Program-made: the position numbers and the translations under genes
In this document: piece by piece, positions 25,132-33,742 of the stretch
Position numbering within the stretch: the stretch's first letter is position 1
How the letters are laid out: each line of letters begins with the position of its first letter
The notes under the pieces: generated by a model
Seen by the model: only the letters and a program-made list of their open reading frames with translations
Databases searched by the model: none
What the model was told of the DNA's origin: nothing
NCBI RefSeq assembly: GCF_019802085.1
Contig: NZ_JAHVHV010000002.1
Span: forward strand, 434,001 to 498,000
Direction: 5' to 3'
DNA length: 64,000 nucleotides
DNA from: Ferrimonas balearica
GTDB taxonomy: Bacteria > Pseudomonadota > Gammaproteobacteria > Enterobacterales > Shewanellaceae

Positions 25132-25574
25132 AAATCTTCAAATGCAAACATCCCGTTAAAAGAGATGCTCGGGAATTTTTGGTCGTTCTGGTGGTTGTCT
25201 CAACCTCGGATCTGAAACAACAGGACAGCTTTAAGATCTTTCTTTAAGAGCTATAAGAGCTTGTAAAACCTAGAAATATAATCCGACCCCCAAAATGTCC
25301 GTTCTTTATTTTTGGTTCGCACAGTTACGCACAGACTTACCCACGGGGGATCATCGTCTGTGTGCTGCGGGATCAAAATGAATGTTTGTCACCGACTGGT
25401 CCGGCTTTCGTACTTGGGGACATTTTCGAGTCCATACCCTGACCCCTATACGTCCCGGCACTGACTCGTTAACTAGATGAAAAATAAGGCGAAGTCCACG
25501 AATGGACCCCGCCCTGACCCCCGCCTAAACCATGCGTTCCCGGTTTATAAAGGATCGTAGCGGCCAGGGCATGT
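25132..25574. other. Noncoding right end of the prophage, probable attR and early promoter
   Basis: No gene supported over 443 nt. It is more AT-rich than both sides in its first half. It shows direct repeats CTTTAAG at 25229 and 25242 and TAAGAGC at 25245 and 25255, an inverted pair AAAATGTCC (25292-25300) and GGACATTTT (25418-25426), and an inverted repeat GCACAGAC/GTCTGTG (25329-25336, 25356-25362). These could be operator or integrase arm sites. The switch in base composition to the host gene at 25,575 puts attR within or near this stretch; the left copy is outside the window, so the core is not identified. Confidence 0.5.
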
Positions 25575-26318
25575 TCAGCCGGCGCGCATCGCCAGGATGG
25601 TGGCGATATCCTGCGGTCCGTCGTAACGGACGAAGTCCTGTTCCTGCTGATCCACCGCGTGCACCGACATCCGATCCGCCAACTCGTTGCCCTCGATGCC
25701 GGCGTGGCCCTTGACGTGGGCCAGGGTGATTTTGTCCGCCAGGGGCTGCCACAGGGCGTAACCGGCCTGGATCAGTGCCAGGTTCTTGATCGGGTCGCCC
25801 TTGCGGGTCCAACCCTGGCGCGCCCAGCCCGCCGCCCACTGACTGACGCAGTTGATGGCGTACTGGGAGTCGCACAGTACGGTCACCGAGCGGCCCTGGT
25901 CCACCCCCTGCTGGGCCAGCATCAGGGCCTGGTTTAAGCCGTTCAGCTCGGCGGTGTTGTTGGTGCCCTGGGGGGTGTAGAGGCCGTACCAGAGCTCACT
26001 CAGGGTGCCGTCGCGGTAGAGCGCCAGGCCAGTACCCGCCTGACCCGGGTTGGGATCGCAGGCGCCGTCGGCGTAGATCACCCAGTCGCTGCTTGGCAGG
26101 GCCGCGCTTCGGGCCGCAGCGGCCTTGGCGGGGCGGGGCGTGTTTTTGATCGCCTGTTGGTAATCCTGGGCGAAGGCGGCACGGGCCTCCGCCTCGGTGG
26201 CGAACCCCTTGTACTTGGCGCCGGGGAAGCCGCTGACCGCCGCTTCCGTGCTGGGCCAGTCGGGGAAGATGCCTGTCTGGCGCCCGGTCCAGACCACGTA
26301 GAACTTTTTCTTTGCCAC
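25575..26318 (-). CDS. rnhA: Ribonuclease HI with N-terminal RNA/DNA-hybrid binding domain
   Basis: 247 residues from a GTG at 26318 (VAKKKFYVVWTGRQTG) with AGGGG upstream; the longer open frame is not conserved-looking. Residues ~1-50 are the N-terminal hybrid-binding domain (VVWTGRQTGIFPDWPSTEAAVSGFPGAKYKGF). The RNase H fold spans ~75-225 with catalytic acids in YADGACDPNPG (D), NTAELNGL (E), LCDSQYAIN (D) and GIEGNELADRM (D). It removes RNA from RNA-DNA hybrids. Its 3' end faces the prophage, so the phage inserted just downstream of this gene. Confidence 0.92.
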   Translation of the reverse strand: MAKKKFYVVWTGRQTGIFPDWPSTEAAVSGFPGAKYKGFATEAEARAAFAQDYQQAIKNTPRPAKAAAARSAALPSSDWVIYADGACDPNPGQAGTGLALYRDGTLSELWYGLYTPQGTNNTAELNGLNQALMLAQQGVDQGRSVTVLCDSQYAINCVSQWAAGWARQGWTRKGDPIKNLALIQAGYALWQPLADKITLAHVKGHAGIEGNELADRMSVHAVDQQEQDFVRYDGPQDIATILAMRAG

Positions 26319-26493
26319 TCGGGGGCCCCTGGTTTTTGAGTCTCGCCCCGATGATACGCCAATTGAACTTGTGGCACCGACGGATTTTTTCGCCCCGCCT
26401 GAGCCGTTGCGACCGCGCTTCGCGTCTATAAAGGAAAGCCCCAAAGGATCGGTCCAAGCGCCGCTTCTGCGGCGACCAAACAAGGATGAGACG

Positions 26494-27603
26494 ATGCGAA
26501 ACGCGGCCTGGGGGCCGGTGGCCACGCTGGCCCGCCCCTTTCGGATCCCCTGGCGGGTGCCCCTGGCACTGATGCAGCTGGCCCTGGGTCTGCCCATGGC
26601 CTATGCCGCAGTGCAGCCTCGCTCCGCCCTGCCGCTGTCGGGGCTGGTGGTGGCCCTGGGGCTCTGTGTGCTGGGTCTGCTGCTTTGGGTGCTGCGTCAG
26701 AATCGCCGGCTCAAGGTGCAGGGCCAGGCGATGAGCACCCTGCTGGACCAAACCCCCACCCCCCTGATGGTGATCCACTCCGATGGTCGCATCGAGGGCT
26801 GGAACGCCGCGGCCACGGAGCTGTTTGGCTGGCAGGCGGAGGAGGTTCTGGGCAGGCCGATGGCGGACCTGCTGCTGCCGGAACCGGAACGGGCGGCGGT
26901 GCCGGCCCGGCTACAGGCCTGGCTCAGCGAACAGGAGAGCGCTCCGCTGGAGCAGTGGAACCGCACCAAAGCAGGGGCGTCGCGATTGTGCCAGTGGCAG
27001 CACCGGGTGCTGGTGCTGGCGGAGGGCACCGAGCCGGTGTTGCTGGCCACGGTCACCGACATCACCCGCCAGAAGGCCAAGGAGCAGAACTGGGTACGAC
27101 TGGCCCACACCGATGCCCTGACCGGGGTGTGTAACCGTCGTCATTTCAACCTGCAGTGCCGCCAGGCGATGGAGCAGGCCCAGCGACAGGGTCTGGAACT
27201 GGCGCTGCTGTTTATCGATCTCAATGATTTCAAACGGGTCAACGATCGCTTCGGCCACGCCGCCGGGGACGCCACCCTGGAGCAGGTGGCGCGCCGGCTC
27301 AAGGGCGCGTTGCGGGACCAGGATCTGCTGGCCCGCCTTGGCGGCGACGAGTTCGTGGTGTTGATGGCCGAGGGGGGTGAGGCCCAGGTGCAGGCGATGG
27401 CCCGCCGGGTCCAGCAGGCGCTGGCGGTGCCCCTGATGCTGCCGCGTCACGGCGAGGTGCAGATCGGGGCCAGCATTGGCCACGCCTGCTATCCCCGCGA
27501 CGGCGCCACCCCCGAGGCCCTGCTCAAGGTGGCCGACCAATCGATGTACCGGCGCAAGCTGCGGGGCAAGGCGCTGCCCCTGCCCCAGGTGCGCAGCAGT
27601 TAA
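26494..27603 (+). CDS. Membrane PAS-GGDEF diguanylate cyclase
   Basis: 369 residues from ATG 26494, chosen for AAGGATGAG directly upstream. Two membrane helices (~22-40, ~50-70) precede a PAS domain (~85-190: DQTPTPLMVIHSDGRIEGWNAAATELFGW) and a GGDEF domain (~205-360). The active site LARLGGDEFVVL is intact and an inhibitory I-site RDQD sits five residues before it. It makes cyclic di-GMP in response to a PAS-sensed signal and should be product-inhibited. Its stop overlaps the convergent barrel protein's stop. Confidence 0.9.
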   Translation: MRNAAWGPVATLARPFRIPWRVPLALMQLALGLPMAYAAVQPRSALPLSGLVVALGLCVLGLLLWVLRQNRRLKVQGQAMSTLLDQTPTPLMVIHSDGRIEGWNAAATELFGWQAEEVLGRPMADLLLPEPERAAVPARLQAWLSEQESAPLEQWNRTKAGASRLCQWQHRVLVLAEGTEPVLLATVTDITRQKAKEQNWVRLAHTDALTGVCNRRHFNLQCRQAMEQAQRQGLELALLFIDLNDFKRVNDRFGHAAGDATLEQVARRLKGALRDQDLLARLGGDEFVVLMAEGGEAQVQAMARRVQQALAVPLMLPRHGEVQIGASIGHACYPRDGATPEALLKVADQSMYRRKLRGKALPLPQVRSS

Positions 27604-28157
27604 CGCAGGCCGAGGCTGATCACGGCCGATTCACTGGCCCAGTTGTAGCCGGCGCCGATCACCAGGTGCTGGCCAAGATTGACCCGCATCCCCAGCTCCG
27701 CCCCCCAGCGATAATCCTTGTCCGTGGTCCAGGTGGGCTCGCAATCGGCGCAGAACTGGGTTTTGCCGTCGGTGTAGCGGGTCTTGGTGGTGTGGTAGGC
27801 CGCTCCGCCGTAGAGGTGAATGGCGGGAGTCAGGCCATAGCTGACTCCGAAGCGGCCCATGGTTTCGCTCACCTCCCCCTGCTCCGGCTCAGGCAGGTTC
27901 AGATTCTCGGTGCGTCCCCAGGCGTAACCGGCGTAGTAGCCCCAGCGGGGGTAGTTGGGATCGAAGTGGGTGGGGGCCAGGGTCACCCCCCAGAGATCCG
28001 TCTGGGCCGGGATGTAGTCCAAAGTGAGGGCCGCATAGGGGGAGATCACCGTTTGCTCCGGGGCGTTGCCGGGTTGGGCCGGGGCCAGGGAGAACTGGGC
28101 CGTTGCCAGGGGGCTGAACAGGGCGAGGACGGCCGCGATGGCGTGGACTGGGCGCAT
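27600..28157 (-). CDS. Small outer-membrane beta-barrel protein
   Basis: 185 residues. Signal peptide MRPVHAIAAVLALFSPLATAQ, then alternating strands with aromatic girdles (GYYAGYAWGRTENL, FGVSYGLTPAIHLYGGAAYH, LVIGAGYNWASESAVISLGLR) ending in Arg rather than Phe. A pair of Cys (FCADCEP) lies in a loop. Likely an eight-strand barrel; substrate unknown. Convergent with the PAS-GGDEF gene, with stops overlapping. Confidence 0.7.
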   Translation of the reverse strand: MRPVHAIAAVLALFSPLATAQFSLAPAQPGNAPEQTVISPYAALTLDYIPAQTDLWGVTLAPTHFDPNYPRWGYYAGYAWGRTENLNLPEPEQGEVSETMGRFGVSYGLTPAIHLYGGAAYHTTKTRYTDGKTQFCADCEPTWTTDKDYRWGAELGMRVNLGQHLVIGAGYNWASESAVISLGLR

Positions 28158-28274
28158 GATACTGATTCACTGGGGAGTTGGGGCGTCGATTATCTGTACC
28201 GAGGTGGCGGGGATCAAAAGCCGACGGGGGTTTTGCCGGCCGCCTCACGCTCTGACCGTCCAATGCGAAACCGG

Positions 28275-28339
28275 CCGCAGCGGTTCAGCTTCCGTTGGCC
28301 TGGGATCCGCTAAGCTCGCTTCGCCGCTGCGGTTTTTTT
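28275..28339 (+). terminator. Long hairpin with T-run in the gap before the AlkB gene
   Basis: CCGCAGCGG (28275-28283) pairs with CCGCTGCGG (28324-28332) and is followed by seven T. The 40-nt loop holds an inner AGCTT/AAGCT pairing. No annotated plus-strand gene ends just upstream, so it may terminate a small RNA from the 28,158-28,270 region, or act as leader attenuation for the downstream hydroxylase gene. Confidence 0.55.
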
Positions 28340-28390
28340 GCTCGTTCCTGGGTGCCATACTGGGGGCAGACTTCCCCATCGGCACGCGTC

Positions 28391-29506
28391 ATGCACCACT
28401 TCAAGTTCCTGTTGATGTACGCGCTGGCCCTGCCCCAGTGGCTGGGCCTCACCCTGGGCGGCCCCTGGCTCTTCCTGGGGCTCTCGGCCCTGTTGCTGGT
28501 GCTGGTGGTGGGGGACGCCCTGCTGGGGGAGGACACCTCGACCCCCGATGATCGCCCCCCTGGCTGGCTCAATATGATGCTCTACCTGGCCCTGGTGCCG
28601 GTAGTGATCACCAATCTCCTGCAGATCTGGCTGATGGTGCCCGGGGATCTGCTGGGCTACGGCGCCTGGGTCACGGGGCTGACCGGCTACGATGTGCTGG
28701 CGGCCAAGGCCGGCAACCCTTTGATGGGGGAGGGGGTGAGTCTGCTGGCCTGTGGCCTGCTCACCTCGATGCTGGGCACCATCGTCGCCCATGAGCTGGT
28801 TCACCGCACCTGGCATCGGCCGTCGCTGATCTTGGGACGCTGGTTGCTGGCGTTCAGCTGGGACAGCGGTTTTGCCATCGAGCACGTCTATGGTCACCAC
28901 CGCCATGTGGCCACCCCCCAGGATCCCGCCTCGGCCCCCCGGGGCCGCACCGTCTACACCCACATCCTGCGCTCCACCTGGGAGGGCAACCTCAGCGCCT
29001 GGCGCATCGAAGCCAAACGCCTGGCTCTGCGTCGAAAGCCGCTTTTAAGTCTTCACAACCGCTTTGTGCGCGGTCAACTGATGTCATTGGCGCTGCTGCT
29101 TTCGGCGCTTCTTCTGGCGGGCTGGGTGGGAGGCCTGGTGTTCCTGGCCAGTGCGGCCATCGCCAAGGCGTTTCTGGAGATGGTGAACTACCTGGAGCAT
29201 TACGGCCTGGTGCGCGATCCGGCCTGCCAGGTGCAGCCCCGCCACAGCTGGAACAGCACCCGGCGGATCAGCAGCTGGGCCAGCTTCAACCTGACCCGCC
29301 ACTCCCACCACCACGCCACGGCGCAGCTGCCGTTTCAGCGATTGGCTCCCATGCCGGAGGCACCCACCTTGCCGGCGGGGTATCTGGGCACCCTGATGCT
29401 GACCCTGGTGCCGCCCCTGTGGCGGCGGGTGATGGCCCCGCGGCTGGCCCACTGGGACGCCCACCACGCCAGCGAGGCGGAGCGAGCGCTGCTTAAGCGC
29501 GTTTAG
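28391..29506 (+). CDS. AlkB-type membrane non-haem diiron hydroxylase
   Basis: 371 residues from ATG 28391. Membrane helices at about 10-25, 30-50, 65-85, 110-130 and 230-260 frame the diiron His boxes: HELVHR, the long box EHVYGHHRHVATPQDPASA, NYLEHYGL, and NLTRHSHHHA. These are the boxes of alkane 1-monooxygenase (AlkB), which hydroxylates medium chains with electrons from rubredoxin. No rubredoxin or reductase gene is in the window. The last box has His where AlkB usually has Asp. The substrate is therefore uncertain. Convergent with the next gene, overlapping stops by 4 nt. Confidence 0.85.
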   Translation: MHHFKFLLMYALALPQWLGLTLGGPWLFLGLSALLLVLVVGDALLGEDTSTPDDRPPGWLNMMLYLALVPVVITNLLQIWLMVPGDLLGYGAWVTGLTGYDVLAAKAGNPLMGEGVSLLACGLLTSMLGTIVAHELVHRTWHRPSLILGRWLLAFSWDSGFAIEHVYGHHRHVATPQDPASAPRGRTVYTHILRSTWEGNLSAWRIEAKRLALRRKPLLSLHNRFVRGQLMSLALLLSALLLAGWVGGLVFLASAAIAKAFLEMVNYLEHYGLVRDPACQVQPRHSWNSTRRISSWASFNLTRHSHHHATAQLPFQRLAPMPEAPTLPAGYLGTLMLTLVPPLWRRVMAPRLAHWDAHHASEAERALLKRV

Positions 29507-30765
29507 GCCGGCTGCAGGGCGCAGCTGTCGTCCACCACCCGGTCCCGGCCGGCGGCCTTGGCCTGGTAGAGGTAACGGTCCGCCTGGGCCAGCATCTGCT
29601 CCAGATCCAAGCCCCGCTCGTCGGTGATCCCGGCGCTAAATCGGATGGGGATCGCCTCGCCCGAGGCGCGCAGCGGGTGGCGGGCCAACTGGGTCCGCAG
29701 GCTGTCCAGCAGCTGCCGGCCCTTGTCGCTGTCCACCCCCGGCATCATCAGGAAAAACTCCTCCCCACCGGCGCGGGCCAGCAGAAAGCGAGCGAACCCC
29801 TGACTCAGGGCCTGGGCCAGGGCCTTGAGCACTTCGTCCCCGGTCTGGTGACCGTAGTGGTCATTGATCTTCTTGAAATGATCCACGTCCAGCACCGCCA
29901 CCGCCAGGGGGTGGCCCTGGGATTGGGCCTGGCTCAGCAGGCCGGGGGCCTCGGCAAAGAAATGGCGCCGGTTGTGCAGCCCGGTCAAGGGGTCGCGCCG
30001 GGCGCTCTCCTCCAGGGCCATCAACCGCTCCAGCGCCTCGATGTTGGACTGCACCCGGCAGTAGAACTCCTCCGGGCAGAACGGCTTGTGCAGGAAATCG
30101 TCCGCCCCGTACTTGATGAAACGGGCGGAGAGGTTGGGCTCACCGCTGGTGGAGAGGCCGATGATCGCCAGGCGATCCGGCCCGATCCGGTGGCGCAGCT
30201 CCTGGGTGAGGGTAAAGCCGTCCACCTCCGGCATCTGGTAGTCGGTGATCAGCAGTCGCGTCTGCGGGTGCTGGGTCAGCAGAGCCAGGGCTTCGCGGCC
30301 ATTGGTCGCCTGATGCACCCGATAGTGGTGACGCTCCAGCAGGGTGACGATGTGGCGGCGCACCGAGCTGGAGTCCTCCGCCACCACCACCTGGGTGTGG
30401 CGATTGCGCGCCAGGCGATGCACCAGGGCCAGGGCCCGCTGATAGGAGTAGCGGTTCTCCTTGGTGATGTAATCGACGATCCCCCGGGATTGCAGCCGCT
30501 CGCGCATCTGGGGGTCGAACACTCCGGTGAGGACGATGGTGGGCAGCCCCTGGGCCAGGGTGAAATCCACCGCTTCCCCGTCCCGGGCGTCCGGTAGAGT
30601 GAGGTCGACGATGGCAGCGAAGTAGTCGTTGGTCTGGGCCAGGGCCGATTGGGCGGCGGCCAGGGAGTCGACAAACTCTGCCTGCAGCTGGGGATCGCTG
30701 TCCACCAGGTGCCGCAGGACCTTGGTGACCACCGCGCTGTCTTCGACGATCAGAACTTTCAGCAT
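29503..30765 (-). CDS. Two-receiver response regulator with GGDEF output
   Basis: 420 residues. Receiver 1 (~3-115) has IVEDS and the phosphoacceptor in AIVDLTLPDARDG; receiver 2 (~125-245) has VAEDS, LLITDYQMPEVDG and LHKPF. The GGDEF domain (~260-410) has an intact RAGGEEFFLM but no RxxD I-site five residues before it, so product inhibition by that route is not expected. It links two phosphorelay inputs to c-di-GMP synthesis. No kinase lies next to it. Confidence 0.9.
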   Translation of the reverse strand: MLKVLIVEDSAVVTKVLRHLVDSDPQLQAEFVDSLAAAQSALAQTNDYFAAIVDLTLPDARDGEAVDFTLAQGLPTIVLTGVFDPQMRERLQSRGIVDYITKENRYSYQRALALVHRLARNRHTQVVVAEDSSSVRRHIVTLLERHHYRVHQATNGREALALLTQHPQTRLLITDYQMPEVDGFTLTQELRHRIGPDRLAIIGLSTSGEPNLSARFIKYGADDFLHKPFCPEEFYCRVQSNIEALERLMALEESARRDPLTGLHNRRHFFAEAPGLLSQAQSQGHPLAVAVLDVDHFKKINDHYGHQTGDEVLKALAQALSQGFARFLLARAGGEEFFLMMPGVDSDKGRQLLDSLRTQLARHPLRASGEAIPIRFSAGITDERGLDLEQMLAQADRYLYQAKAAGRDRVVDDSCALQPA

Positions 30766-30839
30766 GACCCTTGCCTTCCTTTGGCTAATGGATAGGGCCA
30801 GTGTAATCAGCTCGTCATAAACATAAAAGCGTTGAAATC

Positions 30840-31310
30840 TTAGGTGATTGGCTGGCCCTGCTCGAGGGCCAGCAGGCGGGCTTTGCGGTCCAGGCCACCT
30901 GCGTAGCCGGTCAGGCTGCCCCCCTTGCCGATCACCCGGTGACAGGGGATGACGATGGCGATGGGGTTGGCGCCATTGGCCGCCCCCACGGCGCGCACCG
31001 CCTTGGGGTTGCCCATGGTCTGAGCCTGGTCGGCGTAGCAGCGGGTCTCGCCGTAGGGGATCGCCTGCAGTGCCTGCCAGGCGGCCTGACGAAATGCGGT
31101 GCCCGCCGGGGCCAGGGGCAGGGAGAAGTGGCGACGGTGGCCGGCGAAGTACTCCGTCAGCTGGGCCTTGGCGGTTTCGGTCAGCGGGCTTGGGCTCTCA
31201 AGGGGCAGAGGCCCGTCGACGAAGCGCACCTCGGTCAGGGCGTGTTCGTTGGCGTGGATCGCCAGGGGGCCCAAGGGGGTGGCGAGGGTGCTCAGGTAGC
31301 TTGGGGTCAT
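30840..31310 (-). CDS. ogt: O6-methylguanine-DNA methyltransferase
   Basis: 156 residues, standard length for Ogt. The methyl-acceptor Cys is in IPCHRVIGKGGSLTGYAGGL; the DNA-binding helix region is TAFRQAAWQALQAIPYGETRCYADQA. It removes O6-alkyl groups from guanine in a suicide reaction. Its ATG overlaps the stop of the Ada-AlkA gene by ATGA, so the two repair proteins are made together. Confidence 0.94.
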   Translation of the reverse strand: MTPSYLSTLATPLGPLAIHANEHALTEVRFVDGPLPLESPSPLTETAKAQLTEYFAGHRRHFSLPLAPAGTAFRQAAWQALQAIPYGETRCYADQAQTMGNPKAVRAVGAANGANPIAIVIPCHRVIGKGGSLTGYAGGLDRKARLLALEQGQPIT

Positions 31311-32674
31311 AACAGGTTCCACAGTTGAAAGGTCAGGTAGCTGCGCCAGGGGGCGGCTGCCTGCGGGTCCAGGTTGAGTGACCGGCGGGCCAGGGCGTGT
31401 TTGACGCCCAGATCCCCGCCCAGGAAAACGTCGGGCTCGGAGCGCCCGCGCAGGCGGACGTAGTCCACGGTCCAGGGGCCGATCCCCTTGAGGGCCTGCC
31501 AGCGCTGCGGGTCCTCCTGTTCGCCGTGCTCCGCCACGTGGGCGGCCAGGCGGCGCAGAGTCTGGCGCCGGCTGTCCGGCATCCTGAGCTCGCTGAGGCT
31601 CGCCTCGGCCAGGCGCTCGGGGGTGGGGAACAGCCGATGGGGGCCCAGGGTTTCGCCGTGCTCGGCCACCAGCTGGCACACCAGGTTGCGGGCCGCGGCC
31701 ACCGAGACCTGCTGGCCGAGCACCGCCCGGATCCCCGCCTCGAACGGCCGCCAGATCCCCGGCAGACGCAGGCCCGGCTGAAGATGAGGGCCCAGCCCGG
31801 GCAACTGGGCCAGGTGGGCATCGATGGTGGCGATCTCCGCGTCCAGGTCCAGCAGGCGACGAATGTGGTGGACCAGGGGCATCAGCGGTCCGGGTTCGGT
31901 GAGCTCCAGGGTCACCTCGAAGCCGCACCGCTTGGGCTGGTGCACGGCGGTAAACCGGCCCCGTACCCCGCCCTGCAGCGCCAGGGTGCGGCCGTAATGA
32001 TCCGGTCCGGTCCACTCCAGGCCGGGCACCAGGCGGCGGGCCAGAAATCCCTGCAGCTGGGCCCAGGCGTAGGGCGGCCGGTAGCTGAGAAACAGCGTCA
32101 GTCCCTGGCCCTTGGAGGTGCTGCGCCGCCGGATCTGGCTGGGGGGCAGCTTAAGCTCGCGGGCAAAGCAGTCGTTGAAGCGGCGCACGCTGCCAAAGCC
32201 GGCGGCAGCCGCCACCTCGGCCATCGGCAGTTGGGTGTCGTGCAAGAGCCGCTTGGCCAGCATCAGTTGCTGGTACAGGGCGTACTGCTTGGCACTGGTG
32301 CCCAGGCGCTGCTGGAACAGTTTGTTGAGGTAGCGGGGGGAGATCCCCAGCCGGCTGGCCAGGGTCGGAATGGCGCCGTCGATCAGCGCTCCTTCGTCAA
32401 TCAGCCGCACCGCCCGCTCCACCGTGGTGTCGCTGCCCCGCCAGGCCCAGGAGCCGGGGGCGCTGTCCGGCCGGCATCTCAGGCAGGGGCGGTAACCGGC
32501 GTTGGCGGCGGCGATGGCGCTGTCGAAGTAGGTGACGTTCTCCTCCTTCGGCGGCGAGGCGGGACAGATGGGGCGGCAGTAGATCCCGGTGGTTCGCACC
32601 GCGATAAAGAAGCGGCCGTCGAAACGGGGATCGCGGGCCAGCCGGGCCTGGCGGTAGGGGGTGGGGTCCATCAT
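31307..32674 (-). CDS. Ada-AlkA fusion: regulator and 3-methyladenine glycosylase
   Basis: 455 residues from ATG 32674 (MMDPTPYRQARLARDPRFDGRFF). Ada-type Cys4 zinc/methylphosphotriester domain ~1-75 (GIYCRPICPA, PCLRCRP); AraC helix-turn-helix ~80-165 (LASRLGISPRYLNKLFQQRLG, VAAAAGFGSVRRFNDCF); AlkA-type N-domain and HhH-GPD glycosylase from ~175 to the end, with GIGPWTVDYVRLRG and the catalytic Asp region DVFLGGDLGV. It should sense methylation damage, activate repair genes including itself, and excise alkylated bases. The O6-methyltransferase half of Ada is instead the next gene. Confidence 0.92.
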   Translation of the reverse strand: MMDPTPYRQARLARDPRFDGRFFIAVRTTGIYCRPICPASPPKEENVTYFDSAIAAANAGYRPCLRCRPDSAPGSWAWRGSDTTVERAVRLIDEGALIDGAIPTLASRLGISPRYLNKLFQQRLGTSAKQYALYQQLMLAKRLLHDTQLPMAEVAAAAGFGSVRRFNDCFARELKLPPSQIRRRSTSKGQGLTLFLSYRPPYAWAQLQGFLARRLVPGLEWTGPDHYGRTLALQGGVRGRFTAVHQPKRCGFEVTLELTEPGPLMPLVHHIRRLLDLDAEIATIDAHLAQLPGLGPHLQPGLRLPGIWRPFEAGIRAVLGQQVSVAAARNLVCQLVAEHGETLGPHRLFPTPERLAEASLSELRMPDSRRQTLRRLAAHVAEHGEQEDPQRWQALKGIGPWTVDYVRLRGRSEPDVFLGGDLGVKHALARRSLNLDPQAAAPWRSYLTFQLWNLL

Positions 32675-32839
32675 GGGCCTGCATCTGCTGTGACTCTGTT
32701 CCACAGTGTACCGCGAAGGGCGGGGCAAACTGGCCGTTTTCGGCACTCAATGTATCGGGTGTCGAAATGGGGCAAAGCCCCTCGGTGGAGAGCAGGATGG
32801 ACGATAATGGGAAGGAGCCTGTGAGCGAAGGAGGCCGTT

Positions 32840-33052
32840 ATGACCGCAACCCGCATCGGCATCGAAGTGTTCCACGATCACCTGGCGCCCATGGACACCG
32901 GTTGGCACGCTCGGCTGGTGATCCAGGATGAGATTGAGGGCCAGGCGTACCACGGCAGAACCCTGGATCTGCGCGCCCACTCCTCCCAGGAGGCGCTGGT
33001 CGAAGCGGCCCGCAGTTTCCACATCGATCCCAAGTACATTCTTCATCCCTGA
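32840..33052 (+). CDS. Small conserved-looking hypothetical protein
   Basis: 70 residues (starts MTATRIGIEVFHDH, ends DPKYILHP) behind a strong ribosome site (GAAGGAGG). Soluble, slightly acidic, with no known motif; the sequence suggests strands then a helix (SSQEALVEAARSFHI). It is divergent from the Ada-AlkA gene, with 165 nt between starts, and followed by a GC-rich hairpin. Function unknown. Confidence 0.65.
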   Translation: MTATRIGIEVFHDHLAPMDTGWHARLVIQDEIEGQAYHGRTLDLRAHSSQEALVEAARSFHIDPKYILHP

Positions 33053-33060
33053 ACGGCAAT

Positions 33061-33082
33061 GACCCCGGCCAAGGCCGGGGTC
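33061..33082. terminator. Perfect GC-rich hairpin after the small gene
   Basis: GACCCCGGCC-AA-GGCCGGGGTC, ten base pairs, 8 nt after the stop. No T-run follows, so termination efficiency is uncertain. Confidence 0.5.
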
Positions 33083-33187
33083 TGGATGGCATCGGGCGGC
33101 GCCTCTGCCCCGGCCACCCTGCCGGAAGTCTCTGTGACACAGTGCCAGCGCTCGGTCGCTATCGCCTTGGCTTCCCGCCGCGGTGAA

Positions 33188-33616
33188 TCAGAGGCAGTGG
33201 CCCTGAAGCACCACGCCGTGCTGAGTGGGACGCTGTTCAATGATGCGATATCCCTCTAGGCACAGCTGCCGCTGATCCAATTCCTGCTCCAGCAGGGCCA
33301 TCAGAGTGCGGTCATCAATGGCCCCTTTCGGCACCGTATCCTTGGCGGTGCGGCTCTGCCCACCGCGCTCTTGTTCGCTGACTCTGCGTCCTCCCCCTTT
33401 ACCACCACGATGACTGCCCTTGCCGTTCTCGGCCTGTGCGGGTGCAGGGCCTCTTTCGGCATCGGCTTCCGATTCGGAGTAGTGCACCAGGGTAAAGTGC
33501 AGCCCGTTCGGGCCGGACTCGGTGTAGAACTGGTGGTTGGGGCTGGGGTCACTGGCGCAGGCGGTCAACAGTGAGAGGCTGAGCAGGGGAGCAAGGGCCG
33601 TTCGAGTGATGGGCAT
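33188..33616 (-). CDS. Small lipoprotein
   Basis: 142 residues. The signal peptide MPITRTALAPLLSLSLLTAC has a lipobox (LTAC). The mature part has a low-complexity basic and Gly-rich linker (GSHRGGKGGGRR) and a C-terminal region with two Cys (LDQRQLCLEGYRIIEQRPTQHGVVLQGHC) that could form a disulfide. No family recognised. It is monocistronic. Confidence 0.7.
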   Translation of the reverse strand: MPITRTALAPLLSLSLLTACASDPSPNHQFYTESGPNGLHFTLVHYSESEADAERGPAPAQAENGKGSHRGGKGGGRRVSEQERGGQSRTAKDTVPKGAIDDRTLMALLEQELDQRQLCLEGYRIIEQRPTQHGVVLQGHCL

Positions 33617-33699
33617 CCGTTCGTATCCTGGAAGTTAACGCTTCCAGTCTGAGTGTCTCGGTGCGGCGGAGTTTCCCCCTTTACCCAGCTTTACCCAAA

Positions 33700-33734
33700 C
33701 ACCCCACAGGTTGACGTTCTCAACCTGTGGGGTG
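33700..33734 (-). terminator. Terminator of the MFS gene
   Basis: A perfect 15-bp stem (33700-33714 with 33720-33734) and a 5-nt loop, directly after the stop of the exporter gene on the minus strand; a short T-rich stretch (TGTTTGGG) follows. Confidence 0.7.
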
Positions 33735-33742
33735 GGACGAGA

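Noticed and set aside
26319-26597. N-terminal extension of RNase HI
   Set aside because: The extra 93 residues are low in pattern and overlap the upstream leader of the divergent cyclase; the family starts at the GTG at 26318.
31311-32015. N-terminal extension of Ogt
   Set aside because: It is Pro/Gly/Arg-rich antiframe of the Ada-AlkA gene; Ogt family length fits the ATG at 31310.
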